Shown here in pieces: positions 1-7,690 of a DNA stretch of 45,088 nt. Location: the NCBI GenBank assembly GCA_934317215.1, contig CAKREH010000028.1, positions 1-45,088 on the forward strand, in the 5' to 3' direction. The notes beneath the pieces were generated by a model, which was given only the letters and a program-made list of their open reading frames with translations, was not told the origin of the DNA and made no database searches. Every line of letters starts with the position of its first letter. Positions within the stretch are counted from its first letter, which is position 1. The position numbers and the translations under genes were made by a program. The DNA comes from an uncultured Roseburia sp. (GTDB lineage: Bacteria > Bacillota > Clostridia > Lachnospirales > Lachnospiraceae).

Positions 1-67
1 AAGGTTATTTCACTGTTCAGTTATCAAGGTTCTTTGTTTTGTTGTCGTTCTCGGCGACAGCTTGTTT

Positions 68-96
68 ATTATATCTTGTCAACTCTGTTTTGTCAA
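68..96 (-). promoter_or_regulatory. Strong sigma-A promoter, most downstream of three
   Basis: On the minus strand a consensus -35 TTGACA (91-96) and a consensus -10 TATAAT (68-73) are separated by exactly 17 bp. Downstream comes a short leader containing CCTTGATAACTGAACAGTG, a type of sequence often found in front of Firmicutes 16S/23S rRNA. No gene follows before the left edge, so the target, probably an rRNA operon, is inferred. Confidence 0.8.
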
Positions 97-175
97 GAAC
101 TTTTTTCATTTTTTTGAAAGTTTTTCTTTCAATCGGTTTTGTCCGATCCGTTATCTCAAACGCGACAACTCTGAT

Positions 176-204
176 ATAATATCACGTGTTGTTCTGTTTG
201 TCAA
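176..204 (-). promoter_or_regulatory. Strong sigma-A promoter, middle of three
   Basis: Minus-strand -35 TTGACA (199-204), 17-bp spacer, -10 TATTAT (176-181). It is preceded by an A-rich block ending AAAAAAGTTG, which resembles an UP element and recurs before the other two promoters. It probably feeds the same off-edge transcript. Confidence 0.72.
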
Positions 205-285
205 CAACTTTTTTAATTTTGTTGTTTTTTCGAATTTTCATGTTTTTTCAAACAATTCATAATTCTTTATTTTCGCAACTCATTT

Positions 286-314
286 ATATTATAATAGTTG
301 GTGCGATTTGTCAA
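286..314 (-). promoter_or_regulatory. Strong sigma-A promoter, most upstream of three
   Basis: Minus-strand -35 TTGACA (309-314) with -10 TAATAT (286-291) at 17 bp; an overlapping TATAAT at 288-293 would give a 15-bp spacer. The same A-rich upstream block is present. Three tandem promoters of this strength suggest a stable-RNA operon to the left. Confidence 0.65.
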
Positions 315-360
315 CAACTTTTTCAAAAAAAATTGAACAACTCATATTGCAAATAATAAA

Positions 361-448
361 CGGAGAAGGAGGGATTTGAACCCTCGCGCCGGTTACCCGA
401 CCTATACCCTTAGCAGGGGCACCTCTTCGGCCACTTGAGTACTTCTCC
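361..448 (-). tRNA. tRNA-Ser (anticodon GCU)
   Basis: Read on the minus strand, the sequence folds as a complete class II tRNA. The acceptor strands GGAGAAG and CTTCTCC pair perfectly. The anticodon loop CTGCTAA has U33 and anticodon GCU. There is a long variable arm and a T-arm GAGGG-TTCAAAT-CCCTC, with discriminator G. It reads serine codons AGC and AGU. CCA is not encoded. It lies just upstream of the three tandem promoters on the same strand. Confidence 0.95.
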
Positions 449-564
449 AAAGTCATTATTTAACAATATTATATTGTTCGTGCGCCGTAACGCATGAATA
501 ACTATACTAAATCTTTACTGATTTGTCAACTATTATTTTCACATTTCATTTTTTTATTCAATAA

Positions 565-895
565 GATTCGGTTGTCAAAAGGTGGTTCGCAACTTAGTGG
601 CTGGCAAATTGCACAAAGCAGAGACTGTTTTTGTGACTTGGGAGAAAATTAGAAAATCTTAGTATGCCTGTTCATTTATAGTGTTTTGCTGCCATGGATG
701 GTAGCAAAAGTCTTAATGTCCCATGGACGTCATCGTGCCATAACTGGCGCGAGTTTAAGACGTACACGTCACTTTGAGAGAATTTAACACAGGCAGACTT
801 AGATTTTCTTATTTTCGGACAACGGAACAAAATAGACACTGCTTTGTGCAATTTGACAATCAAAAATTTGAAAGCCACCTTTTGACACCCGAATC
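565..895. mobile_element. Palindromic MITE-like element, copy A (331 bp)
   Basis: The ends are near-perfect inverted repeats (GATTCGGTTGTCAAAAGGTGG at the left, its complement with GGGTGTC at the right). The arms extend inward as an imperfect ~330-bp palindrome, including GCACAAAGC and TTAGTATGCCTG-type segments. A 7-bp direct repeat TCAATAA flanks it (558-564 and 896-902), as expected for a target-site duplication. The centre contains hairpins such as TTTTGCTGCC...AGCAAAA. There is no credible coding sequence. A second copy lies at 37638-37951 in the opposite orientation. It fills most of the gene-free stretch 449-919. Confidence 0.85.
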
Positions 896-919
896 TCAAT
901 AAGAATACAATTTCTATAA

Positions 920-1978
920 TTACCAGACTTCACCCGGATATTTCATATTCCACTCTTTTCTCAGACCTGTCATAATATCCATGACATCCTTGGTGTCCTG
1001 GATTCTTAATTTCTGGACATTCCCTGTCTTTATTGCCTGCTCCATATCTTCCATCTCATATTGTAAGGCTTTTCCGGTATCGCCTGCTGCTACGTTATGT
1101 CGCACCCCGGATTCAGCTTCCACGATCACTGCCTTGTTGGCACGTGGGTATTCCATAATTTCAATATAACCATTTTCACAGCTGATCACTGCACGTTTCG
1201 GCTGTTTCGAATGTAGCGATAAAGCAAGTGTTGCCATCTGTGCTTCTTTGTTCATTAACAGAATCCCTGCCTGCTCATCTGCTCCGGTTGGTGCAAATTT
1301 AACCTGACTTAAAATCTGATCTGGTTTGCTATCCATAAAACTGCGCGCAATGCTGAGTGCATAAACACCAATGTCGAGCAATGCACCACCTGCAAGATCC
1401 ATATTAAAGAAACGATTTTTCATATTATATTCTTTGTAGCTTCCAAAATTAAGCTGTATCATCTGAACTTTTCCAAGAGCAGGAACCCCATCAGCCAGCC
1501 AGTCTGCGATTTCTTCGTGCTCCTCATTAGCATTTGAAGCGTATGTACCTGTTTTTCCGGCATCGATCAGTTCCCATAGTTTTTTATATAACGGCATATG
1601 CCAGATAGTCATTGCCTCTGCAAAAATCACATCATTTTCCTTTGCAAGCGTTAATGCTTCTTCCAGTTCAAGGCTGTTTAAGGTAATGGACTTCTCACAT
1701 AATACATGCTTTTTATTTTTCAGTGCTTCCCTGACAAATCCGATATGGGTATTGTGCGGCGTTGTGATATAGATCACATCTACCTGTGGATCTGTAAACA
1801 TCTCATGAAAATCATCGTATACCTTTGCGACCTGATATTTTTCCGCAAATGTAACTGCCTTTTCGTGTGTGCGGTTTCCCACAGCATAGAGTGTTTTTCC
1901 CATAGCTTTTAATGCCTGTGCCATTTCATTTGCGATCACACCGGTTCCTAAAACCGCCCAGTTTAAATTTTTTTCCAT
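920..1978 (-). CDS. Gfo/Idh/MocA family NAD(P)-dependent oxidoreductase
   Basis: The 352-residue product has an N-terminal Rossmann fold with the nucleotide-binding run LGTGVIANEMAQAL, followed by TTPHNTH and a CEKSIT motif, where the family usually has EKP. The C-terminal Gfo/Idh/MocA domain contains AGGALLDIGVYAL. Family members oxidise or reduce sugars, inositols or dihydrodiols; the DIGVYAL version resembles trans-dihydrodiol dehydrogenase-like members, and the substrate cannot be read from sequence. The start at 1978 is preferred over the ATG at 1990 because GGAG lies at good spacing in front of it. It is the last gene of the minus-strand run from the fumarase genes, 38 bp after the LysM gene. 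Confidence 0.85.
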   Translation of the reverse strand: MEKNLNWAVLGTGVIANEMAQALKAMGKTLYAVGNRTHEKAVTFAEKYQVAKVYDDFHEMFTDPQVDVIYITTPHNTHIGFVREALKNKKHVLCEKSITLNSLELEEALTLAKENDVIFAEAMTIWHMPLYKKLWELIDAGKTGTYASNANEEHEEIADWLADGVPALGKVQMIQLNFGSYKEYNMKNRFFNMDLAGGALLDIGVYALSIARSFMDSKPDQILSQVKFAPTGADEQAGILLMNKEAQMATLALSLHSKQPKRAVISCENGYIEIMEYPRANKAVIVEAESGVRHNVAAGDTGKALQYEMEDMEQAIKTGNVQKLRIQDTKDVMDIMTGLRKEWNMKYPGEVW

Positions 1979-2016
1979 AAAGTTCTCCATTCCGAAAAAT
2001 GCATTGCACCCTTTGT

Positions 2017-3309
2017 CTATTCTCTCTCTTTTTCGATTTTTAATCTCATTCCCGGATATAACTGATCATAATTTTCTCCAATGACACACCGGTTCTTTCT
2101 GTACAATTCCTCATAACGTGCACCAGCGCCCAATTCCCGTTCTGCAATACTCCACAAACTGTCTCCTTCTTTTACAATGTACCAGTTGTATTTGTTTTGC
2201 CATCCTCCGGATAATGCATCTTCATACCACGGTTCTGCAGATGATTTCCAGTCGATCACCCTGCCGTCTGAGAGCGTCTGGATTATATTTTTTTCATCGC
2301 CCTGCTGCTCCCATTGATATATATCCCTTGTTCCGTCAGATTTTTTCCATACTGCCTGCACGAAGTTATCATTGTTCCATTTCAAAATAAAAGTACTCCC
2401 ATCCATTAATGACAGTTCTTTTTGTTCTGCACCTGATATGGATTGCGTATATTGGGCAGTGATCTGCTGTTTTTCATTATATATTTTTTTCTGGATATAA
2501 CATTCTCCCTCTGAGGTACGGCACAATGACATGATCCTGTTTCCATTCCGATCATAATCATAAAAATAAAAAACTCCATCATGATTCATTTTAGTCCGCA
2601 GTCTCTGACCCTCTTCATATTGCCGCATGTCCTGAATAAGGTAACTGCCATCCAGTTGATACACTGCTGCATCCTGTCTGTTCCGGCCGCCGGTTCTGAC
2701 AGGACAATAATATTCTGTTTCAGAATCCCCGTTTTTGTCATTTTTCCTCATGACAGAAACCATTTTCCCTTCTCTGGCACAGGTTTCAAAGTATTTATCT
2801 GATGGCAGTTTTAAATCATCAAACATCTGTTCCATTTCTTTTTCGTCCAGATAATCATACGTCAGATATTTATTCACACACCTCGATGAATATTTTCCTT
2901 TTTCCCAATACGCAATCGGGACATACATGTACCACTGCATAAATACCTGCGCATCCGCCTGATCATACCGGTAAAAAATCTCATCCTCAGCAATTAATTC
3001 TTTATCGTTTCCATACGCATCATCTAATTTTCCATAACTTTTAACAGAATCAAGCCTCCCCTTTTCATCATAAAAATAATAGCTGATTCCAACCGTATCT
3101 CCCTCCTGCGGCAGTCCCGGAAAATCCTCTTTATCCCAGATAAGTTTTTGTTCCCATTCCTCCCTCATCTGCTTTTCATCATAACAGGCAGACACGATAC
3201 ATGTACCATTTTTTATCTTCTGCATGTTATCAAAAGATACTCCTGCCAGCAAAAACAGGAAATATGCAAATAAAATACTAACCTGCAAACTCCTTGACTG
3301 CCGTCTCAT
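2017..3309 (-). CDS. Exported or membrane-anchored LysM-domain protein
   Basis: The 430-residue protein has an N-terminal hydrophobic segment (about residues 9-25, SILFAYFLFLLAGVSF) that could be a signal peptide or anchor. A long middle part rich in Tyr, Asp and Lys resembles RHS/YD-type residues such as YFYDYDRNGNR. The C-terminal LysM domain is at about residues 378-427 (WYIVKEGDSLWSIAERELG, then LYPGMRLKIE). LysM binds peptidoglycan or chitin-like glycans, so a wall-associated location is likely. Its start overlaps the end of the fumarase beta gene by 32 nt, with AGGGGG upstream of the ATG. I do not recognise the middle region. Confidence 0.75.
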   Translation of the reverse strand: MRRQSRSLQVSILFAYFLFLLAGVSFDNMQKIKNGTCIVSACYDEKQMREEWEQKLIWDKEDFPGLPQEGDTVGISYYFYDEKGRLDSVKSYGKLDDAYGNDKELIAEDEIFYRYDQADAQVFMQWYMYVPIAYWEKGKYSSRCVNKYLTYDYLDEKEMEQMFDDLKLPSDKYFETCAREGKMVSVMRKNDKNGDSETEYYCPVRTGGRNRQDAAVYQLDGSYLIQDMRQYEEGQRLRTKMNHDGVFYFYDYDRNGNRIMSLCRTSEGECYIQKKIYNEKQQITAQYTQSISGAEQKELSLMDGSTFILKWNNDNFVQAVWKKSDGTRDIYQWEQQGDEKNIIQTLSDGRVIDWKSSAEPWYEDALSGGWQNKYNWYIVKEGDSLWSIAERELGAGARYEELYRKNRCVIGENYDQLYPGMRLKIEKERE

Positions 3310-3826
3310 AGAGATTATCCCCCTGACTGTCGATCACAACGATCACCGGAAAATCCTTGATTTCGATCTTACGGATTGCCTCTGCCCCAAGATCCTCATA
3401 ACATACGATCTCTGATTTTGTAATACATTTTGATAAAAGTGCCCCTGCACCGCCGACTGCTGCAAAGTAAACTGCATGGTTGCGCACAATGGCATCCACA
3501 ACTTCCTTCGAGCGTTTTCCTTTTCCGATCATTGCCTTTTCTCCCAGATCAAGCAGTGTCGGTGCATATTTATCCATACGGGTGGCTGTGGTCGGTCCTG
3601 CAGAACCGATCGGTCTGCCCTCGCGCGCCGGGGATGGTCCCATATAGTAGATCGTGCTGTCCTTGATATCGATCGGCAGTTCTTCTCCCCGCTGCAGTGC
3701 ATCGATCATTCTTTTGTGCGCGGCATCCCTTGCTACATAAATCGTTCCTGTAATATAAACATAATCCCCTGATTTTAAATTTTTCGTCACTTCTTCCGTG
3801 ATCGGTGTCGTAATATGCTTATCCAT
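3278..3826 (-). CDS. Class I fumarate hydratase / L(+)-tartrate dehydratase, beta subunit
   Basis: The 183-residue product matches the C-terminal (beta) half of Fe-S class I hydro-lyases, for example YYMGPSPAREGRPIGSAGPTT and KGKRSKEVVDAIVRNHAVYF. With the alpha subunit it interconverts fumarate and malate, or dehydrates tartrate; sequence alone cannot settle which. The start at 3826 is chosen because GGAGG precedes it at 6 nt; an upstream in-frame ATG (3874) lies inside the leader cassette. The gene is separated from the alpha gene by two tandem 76-bp hairpin cassettes, each carrying an AATGGAG ribosome-binding sequence. Confidence 0.9.
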   Translation of the reverse strand: MDKHITTPITEEVTKNLKSGDYVYITGTIYVARDAAHKRMIDALQRGEELPIDIKDSTIYYMGPSPAREGRPIGSAGPTTATRMDKYAPTLLDLGEKAMIGKGKRSKEVVDAIVRNHAVYFAAVGGAGALLSKCITKSEIVCYEDLGAEAIRKIEIKDFPVIVVIDSQGDNLYETAVKEFAG

Positions 3827-3832
3827 GATATC

Positions 3833-3984
3833 CTCCATTCTTGCGCTGCTTTTCAATGAAAACAACGTTTTCATCTGCAGTGTGAAAAATCTTATTTTTC
3901 ACACTATTCTCCATTCTTGCGCTGCTTTTCAATAAAAACAACGTTTTTATCTGCAGTGCGAAAAATCTTATTTTTCACACTATC
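3833..3984 (-). repeat. Two tandem 76-bp leader cassettes upstream of the fumarase beta gene
   Basis: Copies span 3833-3908 and 3909-3984. On the minus strand each holds a GTGTGAAAAAT/ATTTTTCACAC hairpin, a second hairpin around GTT, then GCGCAAGAATGGAG. The second stem is ATGAAAAC/GTTTTCAT in one copy and ATAAAAAC/GTTTTTAT in the other, a compensatory pair change. A single change in the first stem becomes a G-U wobble only when the minus strand is the RNA. This supports conserved RNA structure in the fumarase transcript. Confidence 0.8.
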
Positions 3985-3989
3985 TTCCT

Positions 3990-4835
3990 TTAAACTTCCC
4001 TTACCACATGACGGTTTACATGACAACAGATGTTGACTGCCACAGGAAGTCCCGCAATATGGGTCGGATAGGTATTGATATTGACGGCAAGCGCTGTTGT
4101 CGTACCGCCAAGTCCTCCCGGTCCAATACCAAGCCGGTTGATTTTTCCTAACAGTTCTTCTTCCATGTCTTTGACATAAGGAATATCGGAATGTTCCCCG
4201 ACCGGACGAGTCAGCGCCTTTTTGGCAAGGATTGCACATTTTTCAAATGTTCCACCAATCCCGACTCCCACAACCATAGGCGGACATGCATTTGGTCCCG
4301 CATCTTTTACGGCTGTCAATACAGCATCTTTTACTCCCTCGATACCATCCGCCGGTTTTAGCATGAATACACGGCTCATGTTCTCACTTCCAAATCCTTT
4401 TGGTGCAATGGTGATCTTTACTTTATCCCCCGGAACAATGGAATAATGGATAACCGCCGGGGTATTGTCCTTCGTATTTTCACGGATCAGAGGATCTTTC
4501 ACAACCGATTTCCGCAAATAGCCTTCCGTGTAACCCTGACGCACGCCCTCGTTGATGGCATCCTCAATCGCCTCTCCCTCAAAATGAACATCCTGTCCTA
4601 CTTCCAAAAAGATAACTGCCATTCCGGTATCCTGACAGATTGGTATCATCTCTTCATCCGCAATCTTTAAGTTATCCTGAAGCTGATTTAATATTTTCCT
4701 GCCAAGTTCGGATTTTTCCGTTGTAACCGCATTTTTCATTGCAATATCCATATCTTTGGAAAGATAATGGTTTGCTTCAATGCACATCTCTTTGACATTT
4801 TCTGTAATTATTTTTGTATCGACTGTTCTGATCAT
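3990..4835 (-). CDS. Class I fumarate hydratase / L(+)-tartrate dehydratase, alpha subunit
   Basis: The 281-residue product is the alpha half of the two-subunit Fe-S hydro-lyase. Cysteines likely to hold the 4Fe-4S cluster appear in PICQDTGMAVIFLEVGQ (near 63), GPNACPPMVVGVGIGGTFEKC (near 185 and 204). The typical glycine-rich GIGPGGLGGTTTALAV is near 237-252. It works with the beta subunit encoded next. GCAGAAATGGAG before the start gives a good ribosome site. No promoter is obvious in the 45-bp gap from the CmpB-like gene, so it may be cotranscribed with it. Confidence 0.92.
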   Translation of the reverse strand: MIRTVDTKIITENVKEMCIEANHYLSKDMDIAMKNAVTTEKSELGRKILNQLQDNLKIADEEMIPICQDTGMAVIFLEVGQDVHFEGEAIEDAINEGVRQGYTEGYLRKSVVKDPLIRENTKDNTPAVIHYSIVPGDKVKITIAPKGFGSENMSRVFMLKPADGIEGVKDAVLTAVKDAGPNACPPMVVGVGIGGTFEKCAILAKKALTRPVGEHSDIPYVKDMEEELLGKINRLGIGPGGLGGTTTALAVNINTYPTHIAGLPVAVNICCHVNRHVVREV

Positions 4836-4880
4836 GTTTTCTCCATTTCTGCATCCACTGCTGCCCGCTGCTCATCTATT

Positions 4881-6191
4881 TTATTTTTGTTCCGGCTTGT
4901 CTAAATGAAAGTGTTTTTTTAATTCCGTCAAAGTCTTATCATTTTCTCTTGACTTCATATCCGGGAATGCTTTCATCAAACGCCTGAATCCAAAGTTCTT
5001 TTCTTCAAAAAGGTGCTCGTATTTCTCAGAGAGTTCAGAAAGCTCCGCTTTTTGTTTTTCGCGGTTTTTCTTCCACTCTTCCGATTTTTCAGTCCAGGCA
5101 TTTTTCTTTGCCTCGAAACTGCTCTTTGCTTCCATGATGTTCTCTGAAATTGCAAGTTTTGCATTTGCAGCGGTATCTGTGATCTTCTCTTTTGCAGTTC
5201 CGGTCGTTTCGGCGATTCTTTCTCTGGCTGTTTCTGTTGTGCCGGTAATTTTATTTTTCGCAGCCCCGGTTGTTTCGGCAATCTTATCCTTCGCAGCCCC
5301 GGTTGTTTCGGCAATCTTATCCTTCGCAGTTCCGGTTGTTTCGGCAATCTTATCCTTCGCAGTTCCGGTTGTTTCGGCAATCTTATCCTTCGCAGTTCCG
5401 GTTGTTTCGGCAATCTTATCCTTTGCAGCCCCGGTTGTTTCGGCAATCTTTTCTTTCGCTGCGCCTGTTGTATCTACAATTTTTTCTTTCGCACTGCCCG
5501 GAATCTCCATCAGGTTATCCTTTTTCTCCGCTAATTTATCTAACAGCTCGGCATGTGTTTCCTGGAACTCTTCTGATTTTTCCACGATGTCCGTCACGTT
5601 TTCATAAATGTTTTCTCCAATCTCATCGGAAAGTTTGTGGATGCGTTCTGCCATCTCATCCATGACTTTGAGCCGTTTATTGAATTTCAGGATCGTTGCT
5701 ACGGTAATGCCACAGTCCACAAAGAATACGGTCATGATAATGCAAATTAATATCATTCCGACAATATGCGGCATCAGTGTGATACCTTTATAAATGATCG
5801 GGTGCAGCACATCCATGATAAACGTACATGCCAGTCCCCAGTAAATGGAGAATTTCAGACAGACATAACCGTGAATATTAAACGGTTTGTCAGAATAATC
5901 CCACCACTGGTTATGAAATACTTTTTCCAGCAAATATCCAGTAATATATTCCAGAATGGAGGTCAGCAAAAACGACCCGATAAACAATATCAGCAGATTG
6001 TCTTTCAATGGAGTGAGCACCGCAACGACAATCACAACGCCACAACCATAGATCGGACAGTACGGACCGTTTAAAAATCCACGGTTTACGAAAATTCCAC
6101 GATCTAATGCAGCGTAAGAAACCTCCGTACACCAGCCGATAAAGGCATAAATGATAAATATCCATACGAGTTCATAAAAGTTCTGCGGCAT
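4881..6191 (-). CDS. CmpB-like putative ABC transporter permease with C-terminal 11-residue repeats
   Basis: The first ~180 residues form several hydrophobic segments (FYELVWIFIIYAFIGWCTEV, VVIVVAVLTP, ILFIGSFLLTSILEYITGYL and later ones) with the motif LNGPYCPIYGCG, typical of the CmpB-like putative permease family. A long charged C-terminus follows. It includes about ten 11-residue repeats of the form AKDKIAETTGT, which predict an amphipathic helix like LEA or apolipoprotein repeats, then a Lys/Glu-rich coiled-coil tail. The start at 6191 is preferred because GGAGG sits 5 nt upstream; an ATG at 6203 overlaps that site. The transport role is a family label only; no ATPase is adjacent. Confidence 0.75.
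   Translation of the reverse strand: MPQNFYELVWIFIIYAFIGWCTEVSYAALDRGIFVNRGFLNGPYCPIYGCGVVIVVAVLTPLKDNLLILFIGSFLLTSILEYITGYLLEKVFHNQWWDYSDKPFNIHGYVCLKFSIYWGLACTFIMDVLHPIIYKGITLMPHIVGMILICIIMTVFFVDCGITVATILKFNKRLKVMDEMAERIHKLSDEIGENIYENVTDIVEKSEEFQETHAELLDKLAEKKDNLMEIPGSAKEKIVDTTGAAKEKIAETTGAAKDKIAETTGTAKDKIAETTGTAKDKIAETTGTAKDKIAETTGAAKDKIAETTGAAKNKITGTTETARERIAETTGTAKEKITDTAANAKLAISENIMEAKSSFEAKKNAWTEKSEEWKKNREKQKAELSELSEKYEHLFEEKNFGFRRLMKAFPDMKSRENDKTLTELKKHFHLDKPEQK
5190..5486. repeat. 33-bp coding tandem repeat array
   Basis: Nearly identical 33-bp units (core GGTTGTTTCGGCAATCTTAT on the plus strand) are repeated about nine times, with at least five copies differing by only one to three bases. 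The period is a multiple of three, so unit gain or loss keeps the reading frame of the CmpB-like protein. Its unit in protein is AKDKIAETTGT or a close variant. Confidence 0.9.
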
Positions 6192-6263
6192 ATTTTCCTC
6201 CATGTAATTAAAAATCTTTTTGCAAAAATAAATTCTGTTCTACAAAAATATGTTTCCATGATT

Positions 6264-6306
6264 AAAAAAGCAATCAATTATAAATAATTATAACTGATTG
6301 CTTTTT
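6264..6306. terminator. Bidirectional intrinsic terminator after panD
   Basis: AAAAAAGCAATCA and TGATTGCTTTTT form a stem with A/T runs on both sides. It lies between panD and the CmpB-like gene and should end the pantothenate transcript. The remaining stretch to the end of panD shows nothing further. Confidence 0.75.
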
Positions 6307-6425
6307 ATGATTCAACTGTTACCGTTTGCTCCCGGTCATCTGTTTTTGGAATTTGTTGCTGGAATTTCAGGTGTCTTTAACCTTTTTAAATACAGCCTTC
6401 ATATTTGTTTAAACAGTAAATTTTT

Positions 6426-6818
6426 TTAACAGATTGCCGATATCTCCCCGTGACGTTCATAGTTTGTGATCTCCGTGGTGTGGTTGTTTTCATCCACAAA
6501 CACAACGACCGGTTTCTGCTGTTTTGCTTCCTCCGGCGTCACATCTGCATATGCCATGATGATCACTTTGTCGTTGGTCTGTACCATGCGGGCTGCCGCA
6601 CCATTTAAACAGATGACTCCGCTGCCGCGCTCTCCTGCGATCGTATAAGTCTCAAAACGTGCACCGTTATTCACATCCACGATCTGCACTTTCTCATACT
6701 CAAAAATGCCGGCATCCTCTAAAAGCTGGATGTCTACGGTAATGCTTCCCACATAGTCAAGCTCCGCCTGCGTTACGGTCGCGCGGTGGATTTTTCCTTT
6801 TAACATTGAAATAGTCAT
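6426..6818 (-). CDS. panD: Aspartate 1-decarboxylase precursor
   Basis: PanD makes beta-alanine from aspartate for pantothenate synthesis. The 130-residue proenzyme begins with the family run MLKGKIHRATVTQAELDYVG. It contains the self-cleavage site Gly24-Ser25 in YVGSITVD, where Ser25 becomes the pyruvoyl cofactor. The conserved YTIAGERGSGVICLNGAAA follows. AGAGG precedes the ATG at 6818. It is the last gene of a DUF2520-panB-panC-panD run and lies 13 bp after panC. Length is normal for the family. Confidence 0.97.
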   Translation of the reverse strand: MTISMLKGKIHRATVTQAELDYVGSITVDIQLLEDAGIFEYEKVQIVDVNNGARFETYTIAGERGSGVICLNGAAARMVQTNDKVIIMAYADVTPEEAKQQKPVVVFVDENNHTTEITNYERHGEISAIC

Positions 6819-6831
6819 TTTTTCCTCTTTT

Positions 6832-7677
6832 CTAGTCCTTGATCATAAAGTTGTCGATCAGTCTGGTTTTTCCGATGTATACTGCCATTGCTGCAAGTAT
6901 GCCATGCTCTATGGTATCGATCTGCTGCATTGTAGATAAGTCTACGATTTTGACATAATCAATCTTCGCAAGCGGCTCTTTCTCAATTTCCGCAGTCATT
7001 GCAGCGATGACTTTTTTACAGTCGCGTTCTCCCTCTTTCACCATTTTTTCACCAAGGAAAACAGAGCGGCTCAGCACGAGTGCCGCTTTTCTCTCCTCCG
7101 GGGAAAGGTATGTATTTCTGGAGCTCTTTGCAAGGCCATCCTCCTCACGGATGATCGGGCAGCCGTGGATGGAAAGTGGCATATTTAAGTCTTTTACCAT
7201 GCGTTTGATGATTGCTAACTGCTGTGCATCCTTCTGTCCGAAGTATGCATTGTCCGGAGTCACAATGTTAAAAAGTTTGGATACGACCGTACAAACGCCG
7301 CGGAAGTGAACCGGCCTGCTTAATCCACAGAGTTCTTTTGTGAGCACATCCATATCCACAAAGGTGTAGAAGTTATCCCCATACATTTCTTCCGGTGTCG
7401 GATGGAAGATCAGATCCACGCCGTGTTCCTCACAGAGTTTTGCATCGTGCTCTAAATCTCTCGGATAACTGTCTAAATCTTCGTTTGGCCCGAACTGGAT
7501 CGGATTGACAAAAATACTGACCACTACTTTGCCGTTATTTTTACGTGCTGCATCGATAAGGCTCGCATGACCTTCATGCAAATATCCCATGGTCGGAACA
7601 AACCCGATCGTATTCCCTTCTTTTTTCCATTCTTTTACCTGTTCTCTCACTTCATTTATGGTTGATACAATTTTCAT
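6832..7677 (-). CDS. panC: Pantothenate synthetase (pantoate--beta-alanine ligase)
   Basis: PanC joins pantoate and beta-alanine using ATP. The 281-residue sequence carries the nucleotide-binding HIGH-like motif PTMGYLHEGH (28-37), the pantoate-binding FVNPIQFGPNEDLDSYPR, YFGQKDAQQL, and the KSSRNTYLSPEER signature (KMSKS-like). Length and motifs are standard. It follows panB by 13 bp and precedes panD by 13 bp, so the three are almost certainly one transcript. Confidence 0.97.
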   Translation of the reverse strand: MKIVSTINEVREQVKEWKKEGNTIGFVPTMGYLHEGHASLIDAARKNNGKVVVSIFVNPIQFGPNEDLDSYPRDLEHDAKLCEEHGVDLIFHPTPEEMYGDNFYTFVDMDVLTKELCGLSRPVHFRGVCTVVSKLFNIVTPDNAYFGQKDAQQLAIIKRMVKDLNMPLSIHGCPIIREEDGLAKSSRNTYLSPEERKAALVLSRSVFLGEKMVKEGERDCKKVIAAMTAEIEKEPLAKIDYVKIVDLSTMQQIDTIEHGILAAMAVYIGKTRLIDNFMIKD

Positions 7678-7690
7678 GTGTATGTTCCTC

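Noticed and set aside
672..899. A 75-codon minus-strand frame
   Set aside because: It lies wholly inside the palindromic element copy A, spans its inverted-repeat arm and has no protein-like conservation with copy B.
5134..5665. Plus-strand reading frames rich in VVSAILSFA or FRQSYPSQ repeats
   Set aside because: They are the antisense and shifted-frame shadows of the 33-bp coding repeats in the CmpB-like gene, without ribosome sites.
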